Shown one piece after another: positions 1-12,624 of a stretch of DNA of 64,000 nt. The stretch is taken from assembly GCF_963576675.1 (NCBI RefSeq), contig NC_088915.1:87739501-87803500 (forward strand), written 5' to 3'. The DNA comes from Euphorbia lathyris. Taxonomy: Eukaryota; Streptophyta; Magnoliopsida; Malpighiales; Euphorbiaceae. The translations under genes and the position numbers were made by a program. The notes below the pieces were generated by a model, which saw only the letters and a program-made list of their open reading frames with translations, did no database searches and had not been told where the DNA came from. Within the stretch, counting starts at the first letter, position 1, and every line of letters starts with the position of its first letter.

Positions 1-1424
1 ATGGGTAGGTAGGTTTATACAATAGTAGCTTTTATTTATTTATTTTTTATAGAAACATCATCGTTTTGGAGTTTTTTTTATAAACAACTGTTTGTATTTA
101 TTTTATCTTGACAAAATTATCCTTTTTATTTTCACAAAATACATTTTTTATTCCTATCTCTATAATATTATAGCTGAAAAAACAAGATCTTTTCCGTTCA
201 ATAAATGATTATTTTTATTTTTTATTTAATTATTTAGATTATTTCTATTAATTTATGTATTATAAGTTTTATTTTTATAATTTATTTATTGATTAATTTA
301 AAACATGTTCATTTTAGACATTTTACATTCTAACAACAACAAGTGAGCAAAGTTGTAAAAAATGTTAGACGCTAGTCGGACAGATAGAGTCCTCAAGGAT
401 TAATCGAGGATGAATCGGATTTGTATTTTTATATTTTTTATTTATTAATCAACAAATTTTTATATAAATTCAATCAAAATATGTATTATAATATTTAAAA
501 GTAATAATATAAAATTATTTAATATAAAAAAACACGTATATTTGTAATATATATCTTTAAAAATATGAAAACATCAATATTTCAACAACGATATCATTGA
601 AACAACTCAAAATGAATTATAATAAAGCAAAAAATAAATTCACAATAAAAAAATACTTTTGTTCATCATCGCTTAGACAGCTAAAAACCGGTTAGGGGCT
701 AAAAAAATTAGATGGACTAATCAGAGAAAATTGGGGAGGATTCTCGATTTCAAACTCCCAAGCATTTAAAGCGGTCTTGGTTTTGAACAGTAGGGTGAGT
801 ATGGTTCGGTACAATTCGAGGATTTGAAATCTCCAGAATTGTATCTAATAAAGTGAAGGGTATAATTCGGTTTACTCCTACTGAAAAAAGTCAATGGTTT
901 AATACAGCTCTAGATCTTTTTCATGGATTTTTGGTCCGTTTCTAGAATTTCCAACATATTTTCTCAGTAATTTTAAAATTTTGAAAAATCTTCAAAATTA
1001 TAACTAATTAAAAGTCAATGGTATAATACAGTTCGGTCTTAAAAAAATTAACAATTCCATCCAATTATGGATCCTTTTATTCTCAAATTCAATCGAATTC
1101 AAGAATCTCCAAAATCCAACCTCGTGGTCAAACAAATACCCTAATGGAAGAGATCCTAAACTGAAATTTCTTGTTAGACAGGGCATTTATAACACGGCCC
1201 AAATAAGCTTCAGAAATTCTTCCTATTGCATTTAGTTAAAAATTTAAAATATAAAATTTTGATTTGGAGAAAAGACTTTTAAAAAAATCTATAAATAGAA
1301 TATCATATTCCAAAATTATTAACATTTTAAAAAAAATAATAATAAAAAAGTCACACTTGTACACCTTTTATTTTCCTTAGACTTTATGGAAACTTTAAAA
1401 CCGGACATTATGTCTTCTAAACTT
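1..1424. other. AT-rich flank, no gene seen
   Basis: Very AT-rich sequence with only short open frames, none resembling a protein I know. The stretch around 360-760 has loosely mirrored segments (a GCTAGTCGG-type start, ACTAATC near 717) that may be an old foldback element, but I cannot place its ends. Nothing else is supported. Confidence 0.5.
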
Positions 1425-3808
1425 AGGGGAGTGCATCAGTTCGGTTTAAACCGCATATCGAACCGAGTTGAGTGAAATCGGTTTTTCAGTTCGGTTTTTT
1501 TAACAATTTGGTTTGGTATCGGTTTTAATTTTAAATGTATTTCGGTATTCGGTTCGGTTCGGTTTGACAGAAAATGTAAAAAACCCAAACCGCACCGAAT
1601 TACACATATTTTGCATTTTTATATATATACACACACATCTATCTATCTATACTATATATAATAGCGGAAGCAGAGAGAAATTAGGAGAAATATTTTAGAG
1701 ACCTTTTTGATGAGTTGTCAACGTAGTAAAAAATCAAAATTAAAAAGATTTTATTAATTAAAAATAACAGATTTATATTTATAATATATTAAACAATTAC
1801 TATCCCATTAATGAAAATAATAAAAGAAAATAAAAGTTACAAATAGATGAAAAGACACAAAGCAAAGGAAATCCAAAAATCACAAATAAACTTCTATATA
1901 AAGCATGATAGATAATATTCCACCATTATATTCATTGGCCATGATAGATAGTATTATATTTTTGAAGGTAATTATTCGATTTTTCTTTCATATGTTGTAG
2001 TTATTTTGTTCTCAATTGTGTTGTTGTTTTATTTTTATTATACAATAGTTGTTATAGTTTCATCTTTCAGATCCATTTCTGTCGTTACCCAGATTTTATA
2101 CTTCTCGCTACCTTATCCATGTTTTCTTTATTATTTGTCTTTTTTTTTCAAACTGATAACTCCAATTGAAGAAATCTAATAGAAATAGAAGATGCATGGA
2201 CAACTAAAATCGGGAAACACAAAAGTGTCAAAAATTACAAGAAATTCTTATTTTTCTCAAGGTAATTATTCGATTTTTTTCATATGTTGTAGTTATTTTT
2301 GTTCTCAATTGTGTTGTTTTAATTTTATTAAACAATAGTTGTTATAGTTTTATCTTTCAGATATGAAATTTCATTTTTTCGTCACTCAGGTTCCATATCT
2401 ATCACTCCATGTTTTCTTTTTTATTTGTTTGTTTTTTCAAAATGACTAAAATAAAGATTTTGTATATTTGTATTCTTTTTTAGTATATTTTATTTTTTAT
2501 TTTTATGGATTTTGGAAAAATAGATATAAAGTTTCACACAATAGTTGTTCATTGAAGTTGTAGACATATTGAATAAAATATTAAAGAGGTATTGAAATAT
2601 TATACTTACAATAAAGTTTATTTCAATTATAAATTATGTTATATTATTATTATCATCAAAAAGTTATTTTTTTCCAGTTCTCTAGACAGAGATTGTAAGC
2701 GTCTAATACACTTCATAAGATATTTATTCTTGAAGAATTTGAATTATGCTAGATACGAATTCAAAATGAAGGTAAATAAAAATAAATTTTGATGCTCAAA
2801 ATCCTAAAAATGTACATTAATTACGAGATATTAAGATAATTGCTTCTGCAATATTGACTTATATAGTTTTTAACTATTATGTTGTGCTTTGTACAAAATT
2901 GTTGGTATTTCAAGAGTCTTTAACAGATGAAAATGAAATATAATCATAGGACAAGTTGTTGAAAAATATTAATTAAAAATATTATTATCTGAATCTCTTC
3001 AAATTCTCAAATGTTGAGCATAATGATTCTAATTAATATAATTAATTTCAGATATTAATTATAAACGTTTTTTTTGTACTGGGTGGTTACAATTGTGATT
3101 TAATTCTATTTAACTAAAATTAATTTATGGACTTAATACCTCTTTAAGAAAAAATAAAAAAAATAAATTAATGGGCAAAAAACATTCCACTCTCCTCTTT
3201 ATATGCTTATATATTGACATTCTCTGTTATTTAAAAAAAAAGATGAAGATAGTTCTCTCTTAATTATCTTTTTTGTCCATTCATTTTTGTTTTCTATTCT
3301 TTTGTTTGTTTTTCTTGCTTACGAAATTCAATAATATATAATTATTAAAAAATATTAATGAAGTCAAATAAGTGATATCTGCGAGCGTGACTGATATTCT
3401 ATATAATGAAATAATGAAAAATAAATTGATTGAATGTCTTGATGAGATATTACGAGATGAAAATAGAAGAAATCATCACCTTAAGCTGATTCAATTGGAT
3501 ATATTGGGTTATTGTAGTAGAATGAATAATTGAATTTGAATACTGGGTGATCATGAAATTCCATCAAGTAAAATAATTATCATCAAGATGAATTTGTGAC
3601 TAATTCTTATCAATTTCATTTTTTTATATGTAACATATTGAATTGATAAAGTTTCTTCATGTGCAACATTAGAAAAGTATGGATTATAATAGTTTATAGC
3701 ATAATATATTGATGTTGCTTCTATTTTAACATAGATTGTAATTCTTTCCTATCGTAAATATAATATTTCATTTTAATTGTAGTTTAATTCAATTTTTGTT
3801 TAACATAT

Positions 3809-4838
3809 TGATAACTTGTGGAAAAATCCTTGATCGGAGCACTTCCATGTGAGGCGCCATTGGGATCGGCCGGGGACACTCCGATGCCAAAGTCAGTAAT
3901 ATTTCTGAGAATAAACTGTAAGCACAAAAGTAGAGAATCAGTAAGTGTACCTCAATAGCTTGGGATGCAAGCTATTTATACTCATGTAGTTGTAGCTCCA
4001 GATAACTAGAAAGTCTCCATTAATACCTCATTAATGGCGGTTACTGATCTTATTCAAGTATGACCATTAGCTTATTAATGGGTTATTAGCTGCCTTTATT
4101 GGGAATCGGCTTAGCCGTTCCTTGGGCATATCGATGTTTGACGACGGGTCTCCCAAGGCATTTGACCCTTTGAGGCGTGTTGAGGAATCCATAGATCTGC
4201 CACCTATGAGTCTTGCTTCATACGCCATCTGGAGATTCGCCAGTGGATCCTTATCCATAAGAGTATTGATGGCGGATCCTTCATTCTTTATCTAATTATC
4301 CTTTTTCCCCATGTATGATATTTGGATGTTATGGAGATGTAGATGAACAGTCATGTTATTACTTATCTTTATTTGCTATCAATTCTCCATTAATCCCAGC
4401 ATTCATCCTTGAAACCCTCAGAGTTGGAATATTCGAACAGTCAAGTCTTTATTCCCCTTTAATGGCTATTAATTGCCATTTAATTGTATTTATTCCCATT
4501 CAGGGATGGTAATAAAGGCGCCTTTTGGTATTCTTAGATCTGTCAAGGCGTATGTACGCTCTCCTTGAGAACAATGGCGGGTCTCCATTACTCGTTCTCA
4601 TTGGGCGTATCTTGCTATGGCGTGTCTCGTCATGGTCCACGCGGCATGGCATAATGCTAGAGACTCTTTTCTTTTTCTTCATTATTTACATATTCACCCC
4701 TGCATTAATCCTGCATTAATTATTATTAATTCCATATTAATCATGCATAAATATCTCTTTTAGAAGGAATAATGGTTTGCCATTTTTTTTATTAATTTTT
4801 CCTTATTCCTTATTCAAGAATAATTTGGGTTGTTATCA
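3809..4838 (-). repeat. 3' LTR of the gypsy element
   Basis: 1030 bp, partner of the LTR at 9906-10936, with the same TGATAAC/GTTATCA ends and the same minus-strand TATA near 3972-3980. Confidence 0.9.
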
Positions 4839-4852
4839 GAAGCCCCCCCTAA
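4839..4852 (-). other. Polypurine tract of the gypsy element
   Basis: Minus strand reads TTTAGGGGGGCTTC immediately before the 3' LTR, the expected position for plus-strand priming. Confidence 0.8.
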
Positions 4853-5321
4853 AGGTATAAAAAGCTCTTTAGGGCTGTCTAAATGGTGTTTTATTTTTCT
4901 ATCTTGGAGGAAAGTGGACCCGCCCTAGATAGGATCATATATGGATATGATGCACTTTTAGGGGTTTTTTCTTCTTCGTGGATAGATGGTCAGCTGTATC
5001 TATTGTTAGCCTTTAAGGGCTTCTTGAGAGTTATATTTCTTTTAGAAAGGGAATAACCCACTCTTTATGAGGCCATTTGTTCCTACCGCATAGGATTATG
5101 ATTCGCCTTAAGGACTTCTCTTCTTTAGTGGGTTGCTTTTCCGTCATATTGAGGAAAATGACCCGCCCTTAGGGATTAGTAAGAATGATCCGCCATTTAG
5201 GGACTTTTTGCGCGTCTTGTGGAGGGTTTTAGCACTCTAGGCACTTGCCTTTTTAGCCTTTACTCATTTTCCAAAGTGTTTTTACTTCGCATTTGTGAAG
5301 GCGAGACTTCGTTATTTCTAT

Positions 5322-5550
5322 GATGAAGATGAGGATTCATTACTTTGATGAAGATGAGGCTTCATTGTTTGGATGAAGACGAGGCTTTATTATTTGGATG
5401 AAGACGAGGCTTCATTATTTGGAGATGAAGATGAGGCTTCATTACTTGGATGAAGACGAGGCTTCATTATTTGGATGAAGACGAGGCTTCATTACTTGGA
5501 TGAAGATGAGGCTTCATTATTTGGAGATGAAGACGAGGCTTCATTATTTG
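5322..5550. repeat. 25-bp tandem repeat, nine copies
   Basis: Nine consecutive units of GATGAAGACGAGGCTTCATT plus five bases; two units are 2 bp longer. Each unit holds a partial inverted repeat (GAAG...CTTC). Units are nearly identical, suggesting slippage or unequal exchange. No spacers, so not a CRISPR-type array. Confidence 0.9.
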
Positions 5551-5756
5551 GATGAACCCTCTTCTTTCCAGAACTATTTTTACTAATGCATTATATCTTT
5601 TAGCAAGTAACTTTTTAGAACCTGGTTTACTTAGGATTTCTCCGATTGTTTAGGGTAGGTGGTCAGCCATACCCCCAATGTGTGAACCTTTTTTGAAGGT
5701 TTAAAGCTTTATTCCATTTGAGGAAATTAAGCTGCCCTTGGCGACGATCGAATTTT

Positions 5757-6045
5757 TCCTATCTTTGAGGTAAGTCGATCCACCGGCGGGTCTTTTGATT
5801 CTCTTGTGAGGAGAAAGTTGAGGGTGTAATGATCTCATGTTTGAGACGATTTTAACCCGCTTTTGATGGTGGTCAATCCTTTTCCTATCTTTGAGGTAGA
5901 TTGATCCGCCATTGGAGCTTTTTGTTCTCCTATCTTTGAGGAGAAAGTTTAGCGTGTAATTTTCTCATGTTTGAGATAATTTTAACCCGCCCTTGGTGGC
6001 GACCAATCCTTTTCCTATCTTTGAGGTAAATTGATCCGCCGGTGG
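5757..6045. repeat. Tandem repeat of about 125 bp in the gypsy 3' region
   Basis: About 2.3 copies of a unit containing CCTATCTTTGAGGTA, GATCCGCC, GTGTAAT and CTCATGTTTGAGA. It lies between the last coding remnant and the PPT, where some plant gypsy elements carry noncoding repeats. Confidence 0.7.
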
Positions 6046-6222
6046 GACTTTTCATTTGCCAGTCACTAGGTGTATATCACCTCTATGATTACATCCGCCT
6101 TCTTCAGCTTTGCTATTTCTTCTTCTATAGAATTTGGAAAGATATAGAACAAAACTAGGCAAATGAATATAAGAAGTATGGCAAGAAAGAATAAATTATA
6201 AAATATAGGATACTATAACAGT

Positions 6223-7580
6223 TTAAGGCACATATAAGAATACGTAAAAATACTGATTTTTAGACCCATGGTTCCGTCTTTTCTGAGCAACTGCATTTGA
6301 ATCTTCCATGATGTTTAACTTATGAGTAATCACATCTGGGCTTACTCCTGTGAGGATCTCATTCTTCCATGCAAACACGCTTTCAGACTCAATAAGAACT
6401 TTCGTAACATCCTCCTTGATATCAGGTTTTAATCCTTTGGCGATCCGCACCCGCTTTCCATCAGCAATAAGGAACATTTCCGTGTCGCCCAAAGCTGTAG
6501 TGACAAGTTCATCTTCCTCACCTTCGTCATCTTTGGATTGTGGGTGGATCGATAGTGACGCCGAGTAGGTCTCTTGAGCCACCTTTTGGTTCCCGCTAAT
6601 CATTACTCCTCCTTTGCTGGTGGGAATGTACATTGCCAAATGGCGGATGGAAATTAGGGCTGCAACCTCTGAGATGAACGACCACCCAAGAATGATGTTA
6701 TAAGCTAATTGTCCATCCATAATAGAGAACTCCAGATTACCAATCCACGCTTGATCATCATCCGCCATCTTGCATTCCAAAGTTACCTGGCCCTTAGTCT
6801 GGATAGTGTGACCTGTAACTCCTATGATGTCAACAATGGTTGTTTCTATTTGGATCAGATCAACCTTTAGTTTGGTGAATGCACCTCTGGTGATGACATT
6901 ACAAGAACTGCCCGTGTCTACCATTACTCGCTTCATTTCATCTCCCATCCTTCAATCGTCATTGTTACTACCAACGCATCTGTATGTGGAGAGATTACTG
7001 GTCCTGTTCCTGCAAAAGGGGCAATTGCGGGATGTTTTATCCAGAGCGGATATTTTTGCTTTTTTCACGGGTGACTGATACATCGGTCCATCTGCTATGA
7101 CATTAATGACACTTTTGAATTTCTTTCTGGGATCTGTCTTCTGCTTGTCGTTTTGTTATTTGTTATTCTGGACAAATCTATCTAGTTTTCCAACTCCAAC
7201 AAGCTTCAAAATGTGGTGGCCATTTCTTCTATGGAACCTGTAATACGTCTTGGCGTTCCTTTCAACGGTTACATGCTCCCCTCCTTTAGGTTCGGGATAT
7301 GTAATGTCCCGTTTATATTGCACTCTCCTCCTTTATATTGTGGCAAGTTGGAAGCTTTAAACCTTCTGTCCGCCTCGTATCACATGATCCGTGCTGTGAA
7401 TGGCGAATTCCTATTAACTGGATGGGCGTACCTTTCTGCATTGTTCTCTCATTTATCTAGAGCGGTATACACTCGCCTTTCAATCTCATCATCCATGTGT
7501 TCATTGGTGGCGAAGTCGGCTCTTGATTTTGATCTCGATCATATTAAGGTTATGCTTGGAACTACGGTTTGACGCGGATG
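6223..7580 (-). pseudogene. Gypsy gag remnant, aspartic protease and RT linker
   Basis: From 7580 down to about 7080 the minus strand has gag-like words (PFTARIM, RRNGHH) separated by stops. A 241-residue open frame (6948-6223) then starts near the retropepsin active site DTGSS (residues 12-16). It continues through a typical protease fold sequence (ILGWSF) to the protease-RT linker, where VFAWK, VITHKLN and QKRRN are recognisable. The frame then runs into noncoding sequence, so the RT body is missing. Family assignment is firm; function is lost. Confidence 0.75.
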
Positions 7581-8050
7581 GATGTTGTCACAACCGCTGG
7601 AGTGATTTTATCTAGCTTCGAATATCTTGTCTCCGCATCCTTCAATATTTTGCTAACATAATAGATGGGGAACTGTTGACCTTCTTCTTCTTGAATAACC
7701 ATGGTGCACATAGCTTTATCCATGACAAATAGATACAAATGCAGGTCTCCCCTTTCAAATTGGTCTGTTCATCAAGGGTGGTTATGCTAGGAATTGTTTT
7801 GTACCTTGAAATACTTGTTGACAATCTTCCTAGTACGATGATCCGTCTGTTCAACCTCTGGATCTTTCTCACCCTTTGTGGGGCTTTCATTTAGGCGCTC
7901 TTTTCACCTTTCTCCTCGTAGGGCTTTTACTTGATCTGGATTTGCTCTAACTCCCTTTTGGCTAATGACGTAGTTAAGGAATTTTTCTGAAGTGACTCCG
8001 AATATACACTTCTCTGGATTGAGCTTTATTTTTCATGCCAGTGTTTGGCA
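7575..8050 (-). pseudogene. Gypsy RT C-terminus and RNase H start, remnant
   Basis: Minus-strand translation across frames gives words typical of the end of a Ty3/gypsy reverse transcriptase (PEKCIFGV, followed by ANPDQVKAL), then IQRLNRRI, then an RNase H-like DKAMC and PIYYVSK. Stops and frameshifts break it into pieces, so no protein is made. Oddly it lies upstream (5') of the gag/protease remnant of the same element. A normal element has gag-PR-RT-RH in that order. Confidence 0.6.
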
Positions 8051-9889
8051 CTGGTTGCAGTATTAGCAATTCCCTTGTACTTGTGGGTTAGTACTAAAAG
8101 AACTCCAGAAGTGGGGCATATCATGTCCATTATTAAAAGATTGTGGTAAAGTATAAAAGCTATATTCACTTATCTTGGGGATCAATGGCTTGATCCATGG
8201 AGCAGACTTCATTACGAAAGACTGTTTGGCCTCGTTGGAAAATATCATGTACGATGCAATGTCTCTTTATGGAATTTTTAGTTCATCACGGAATCAGCTT
8301 AGTAATTCCTTTACGTTGGTTCCTGACTCTAGAATGAACTTAGTCAAAGCATAAAACCAAGTAAATATTATATGTCAAACAAATTATAATAGAATTTTAT
8401 TCATGCTTGTGTTAATAATACCACATATAACGGTCATAACCATAAAGATTACTACTGCACATAAATATCATAATGAATTCTTAATAAATAACCATAATGA
8501 AAATGGTTTAAGAACAATGTCCTTTTGTATTTCAATGCACATTAATATCCAAGATAGCATATTTATTTTAAATATCATAAAAGTTATGACATTCTATATT
8601 GGGTAGGATATCTTACATAGTTGCTATTTACTTGCAATCAATATTGTGCATCCATGCATTAATGGCATTCAGAGATCATTAATGCCTTCTTTGGATGAAG
8701 TGTAATTAAACTAATATAGTTATATATGAAATTACTCTTATATCGTTTCATTTGTATAAATAAAATAGATACAAAGGGTAATTTTGGAAAAAAATACATA
8801 TACCATGATTCTCCTCCAATTTGGGGTGTAAGGAAAATTGCTCAAAATTCATCGTCACCTACCTTCATATACCATAATCCAAACAATCTCTAAGGAACTG
8901 TCATGTATATTTTAAGAATTTTGCACAAATTAATGTTCTGATCCGAAACTGACACTTGCACTATTTTGTAGTTAGCTCAGGGTATGAAAGTTTTGTTTAT
9001 CCAATTTGGTAATTCATCAGTCTATAATGGCTTTAATAGTTAGGGAAAATTACATGATAATCACAAATAGATTCAATATGTTCAATTCTCTTACGTTGGT
9101 AAAAGAAATTCTAACAATGTCAGATAAACAGTTTTTATATGAATAAACACATCCTTGTAAAAAAGGGGATGAAATAACTGTTTGATAAAACAATATTCAA
9201 AAATATGAATTTCTGATATTAAAAGTACTATGTATGAGAAAAGTTATACATAGATGGTGAATTGTATAAGAAAAACCAAATATGATTTTCTTTGTAATTT
9301 CTTCTAATAGTTATATGCATGTTCATCCAAAAGACTGATCAGACCTAAATCATCTGTAATTACACGAGCCTTTTATGATATCTTAATATTAAGTGATAAA
9401 ATCACCTTGAATAGATGATTTTTTTTATAAAATTCCAAGATTATGGATCTTATACATGCATCCTGTACTAATTCAATGATAATGACATATTATACTCGTC
9501 ATGCATAAAAATATAAGACATATTGAGCATGCAAGATTTAATGAAGATATGTCTCTATGACTTTATCTTTCACAATTTATTAGATTTATCATAATAACAT
9601 GTATCGATATTCATAGCACTTTATAAGGGTGAGGAATCTCAAATTTCTTTAATTAAAAATGGAACAAGAAAGGAGAAGAAACTTATCTTGTTTATCATAA
9701 AATTCCAGATTTAATGTAGAAAACTCTTTCTCACCAATATATAGAGAACCCTATCTTTGGATATATTTGTTTGTACTAATTGAGCCAAGGTTTGAGATTG
9801 AGATTTCTATTCTGTTGACTCCATTGTTTTGTTCTTTGTGAAACTCTATACAATCAAGATTTTGCGATCTTCTCTTTGTTAGAGATCCA
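7905..9889. other. Gypsy internal region, AT-rich leader
   Basis: Between the PBS and the first recognisable pol remnant (starting near 8050 on the minus strand) the sequence is AT-rich and full of stops. Weak gag/pol-like words occur near 8150-8340 on the minus strand, but I could not align them. No host gene seen. Confidence 0.45.
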
Positions 9890-9903
9890 CGCTCACCGCA
9901 CCA
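9890..9903 (-). other. Primer binding site of the gypsy element
   Basis: On the minus strand the bases after the LTR and a 2-nt spacer read TGGTGCGGTGAGCG. This has the TGG start expected of a tRNA-primed site. I cannot assign the primer tRNA. Confidence 0.65.
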
Positions 9904-9905
9904 AT

Positions 9906-10936
9906 TGATAACTTAAGAAAAAATCCTTGATCGGAGCACTTCCCTGTGAGGCGCCATTGGGATCGGCCGGAGACACTCCGATGCCAAAGTCAGTAATATT
10001 TCTGAGAATAAACTGTAAGCACAAAAGTAGAGAATCAGTAAGTGTACCTCAATAGATTGGGATGCAAGCTATTTATACTCATGTAGTTGTAACTCCAGAT
10101 AACTAGAAAGTCTCCATTAATGCCTCATTAATGGCGGTTACTGATCTTATTCAAGTATGACCGTTAGCTTATTAATGGGTTATTAGTTGCCTTTATTAGG
10201 AATCGGCTTGGCCGTTCCTTGGGCATATCGATGTTTGACGGCGGGTCTCCCAAGACGTTTGACCCTTTGAGGCGTGTTGAGGAATCCATAGATCCACCAC
10301 CTATGAGTCTTGCTTCATACGCCATCTGGAGATTCGTCGGTGGATCCTTATCCATAAGAGTATTGATGGCGGATCCTTCATTATTTATCTAATTATCCTT
10401 TTTCCTCATGTATGATATTTGGATGTTATGGAGATGTAGATGAACAGTCATGTCATTACTTATCTTTAATTGCTATCAATTCTCCATTAATCCCAGCATT
10501 CATCCTTGAAACCCTCAGAGTTGGAGTATTCGAACAGTCAAGTCTTTATTCTCATTTAATGGCTATTAATTGCCATTTAATTGTATTTATTCCCATCCAG
10601 GGATGGTAATAAAGGCGCCTTTTTGGTATTCTTAGATTCGTCAAGGCGTATGTACGCTCTCCTTAAGAACAATGGCGGGTCTCCATTACTCGTTCTCATT
10701 GGGCGTATCTTGCTATGGCGTGTCTCGTCATGGTCCACGCGGCGTGGCATAATGCTAGAGACTCTTTCCTTTTTCTTCATTATTTGCATATTCACCCCTG
10801 CATTAATCCTGCATTAATTATTATTAATTCCACATTAATCATGCATAAATATCTCATTTAGAAGGAATAATAGTTTGCCATTATTTTTATTAATTTTCCC
10901 TTATTCCTTATTTAAGAATAATTTGGGTTGTTATCA
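9906..10936 (-). repeat. 5' LTR of the gypsy element
   Basis: 1031 bp, TG...CA ends on the minus strand. It contains the motif TGACTTTGGCATCGGAG, seen in many plant Ty3/gypsy LTRs, and a likely TATA (TATAAATA, minus strand, around 10070-10078) just upstream of it, so the LTR carries its own promoter. Confidence 0.9.
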
Positions 10937-11815
10937 CATATATTGTAATTCTTTTATATCATAAATATAATATTTAATTTTAATTACAGATTATATTCTA
11001 ATATATTTCTTAATTAATCTCCTATTTTATTATTATTGGTTATAAAAAATATGAAAATGTATTAAAATTATTAAAAAATACAAATCATTAAATTTTGTAA
11101 AAATAAATAAATCATTCACCTTTAATTAAAATTCTATGAGAAAATTAAACAATTATTTTCAAAATTAATTTAATTTAATTTGAATTATCAATAAAAAATA
11201 TGTATTAATTTCAAATATATATAATATAAAAAAATTTCATAGCATGATATAAAATTACTTAAAAGTAAATATGTCAATTTATTTATTCATCTAAATTATA
11301 TAAAAGTTTCATATCCCGTGCATCGCACGGGTTTTCAACTATAGTATATTTGATTATACAAGTTTAATTTTTTTTATTATTGTTAAGATAATAACCCAAT
11401 ATAGATATATTGTAACGTCCGCAAAAAAATTAATAGGCATGCATTATAATGTTTCATTAATTTTGGTATAAAAATATATAAAATAAATAATAATTTAATT
11501 TCAAGGGATAAAAATTATTATATTATATATTATATTTATTTTTTTAAAGTGTAATTTCATATTTATATAAAAAAAATGTATTTACAGTATAGATATTAAA
11601 GAATCTTAAAAGTTATTTAAGGGTTTAATTATTATTATCATTAGTAAAATTTTAATTCCAAAAATACTCTAAACCCTACCCAAACCTCCCTATATATATA
11701 TATATATAAAAACTACATTCTCATATACTTGCAATTTTGAATTTGAAATCCAAATGAAAAATTGGTATTATCTGTTTCGGTTTATATTATTATTATTAAA
11801 AAAATCCTTGAAGTT

Positions 11816-12436
11816 TTTTTTTTTTATAACATGAACTTATATTAAACAACACAAGCCAAATCGTTTTGGATACAAAAAGCAATACAATCAGGGAAATCTT
11901 CAATAAGAATTTCCATAACAGATAGAGAACGTGCCCAAGCTGCTAAACCATGTGCAACAGTGTTCGCTTGCCTTCTCTCAAACATAAACTCGATCGACAT
12001 AAAAGAATGAAGAAGATCGAGGATATCATCACGAATAACACTCAACCAGTTTGTCAAACATTGATCTCCTTTAAGCAAATTAATAGCTGAAATTGAGTCA
12101 GATGCCACCACAATATTTTGCAACCCGCAATCACGAACCACGCATAAAGAATTGTATATCGCTAAAAGCTCAGCATGTAGCACCGAAATTGAGGATCCAA
12201 GAGGCCCACCACCAGATAACATCACATTTCCATAACAATCCCGCACAACCATGCCAAAAGAAGCGGAACAGGAAAGAATTGAAAAAGAGGCATCACAATT
12301 TAGTTTATACGAATTTGCACATGGAGGAATCCACATAGCTCGATCAATCTCAATCCGCCTAACACCATTCGCACCATTTAGCTCAGGTATTCCGCCAGTC
12401 TCTAACAAACCTGCATCAAAAAAAATTAGGAAAATT
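11816..12436 (-). mobile_element. 5'-truncated L1-type LINE
   Basis: On the minus strand the segment ends in a run of 13 A and is flanked by the 11-bp duplication TCCTTGAAGTT (11805-11815 and 12437-12447). These are target-primed insertion marks. It carries only the 3'-terminal RNase H region of the LINE. Confidence 0.85.
11842..12408 (-). pseudogene. LINE RNase H-like C-terminal fragment
   Basis: An open 188-residue frame resembling the plant reverse-transcriptase-associated RNase H domain (RVT_3 type). LNCDASF provides the first acidic residue, HAELLAI the second, SDSISAI the third, and HGLAAWA lies near the end. The family domain is about 120-130 residues, so this is essentially the whole domain, cut off from the RT upstream. 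The terminal stop is present. It is a TE fragment, not a host gene. The open frame suggests a fairly recent insertion. Confidence 0.75.
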
Positions 12437-12624
12437 TCCTTGAAGTTGATTACACTGTTAAAGAGCCTAATTGATTAAATAAGTGGGTTACTAAACCCAG
12501 CCCCATTTTCACACTTCCAGCCCCGAAAAAAGACCTAACCGCCCTTTGAACAAAAACTGAAAATTTGAATCCCTCCCAAACTCTCTCAAACTCTTTTTCA
12601 TCCGAATCAAAGACAAAACGTTTG

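Larger units (their letters stand above)
3809..10936 (-). mobile_element. Ty3/gypsy LTR retrotransposon, degenerate
   Basis: Two LTRs of about 1.03 kb begin TGATAAC and end GTTATCA. They are flanked by the 5-bp duplication CATAT (3804-3808 and 10937-10941). PBS and PPT positions and the broken coding regions all place it on the minus strand, so the 5' LTR is the higher-coordinate copy. By eye the LTRs differ at roughly 40 sites (about 4%), an older insertion than the copia element at 55.6 kb. The internal 5.07 kb has gag, protease and RT/RNase H remnants in an unusual order, tandem repeats next to the PPT, and no integrase that I can see. Confidence 0.9.
1646..11344 (+). mobile_element. Helitron-like non-autonomous element, interrupted
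   Basis: The 5' end reads TCTATACTATATATAATAG directly after an A, matching the TC start and AT-rich 5' consensus of plant Helitrons. The 3' end has a short GC hairpin (CCCGTGC, 3-nt loop, GCACGGG at 11315-11331), then a few bases and CTATAG before T. The canonical terminus is CTRR, so the exact last base is uncertain. No Rep/helicase coding is visible. About 2.5 kb is Helitron DNA (1646-3808 and 10937-11344); a Ty3/gypsy element sits between. The left part contains a roughly 110-bp segment repeated at about 1966-2075 and 2259-2366. Confidence 0.6.

Noticed and set aside
4315..4719. Small frames in the gypsy LTRs
   Set aside because: Present in both LTR copies with substitutions that do not preserve protein; LTR sequence is noncoding.
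5322..5550. CRISPR-like regular repeat
   Set aside because: Units are contiguous with no unique spacers, the DNA is plant nuclear, and the array lies in a gypsy 3' region.
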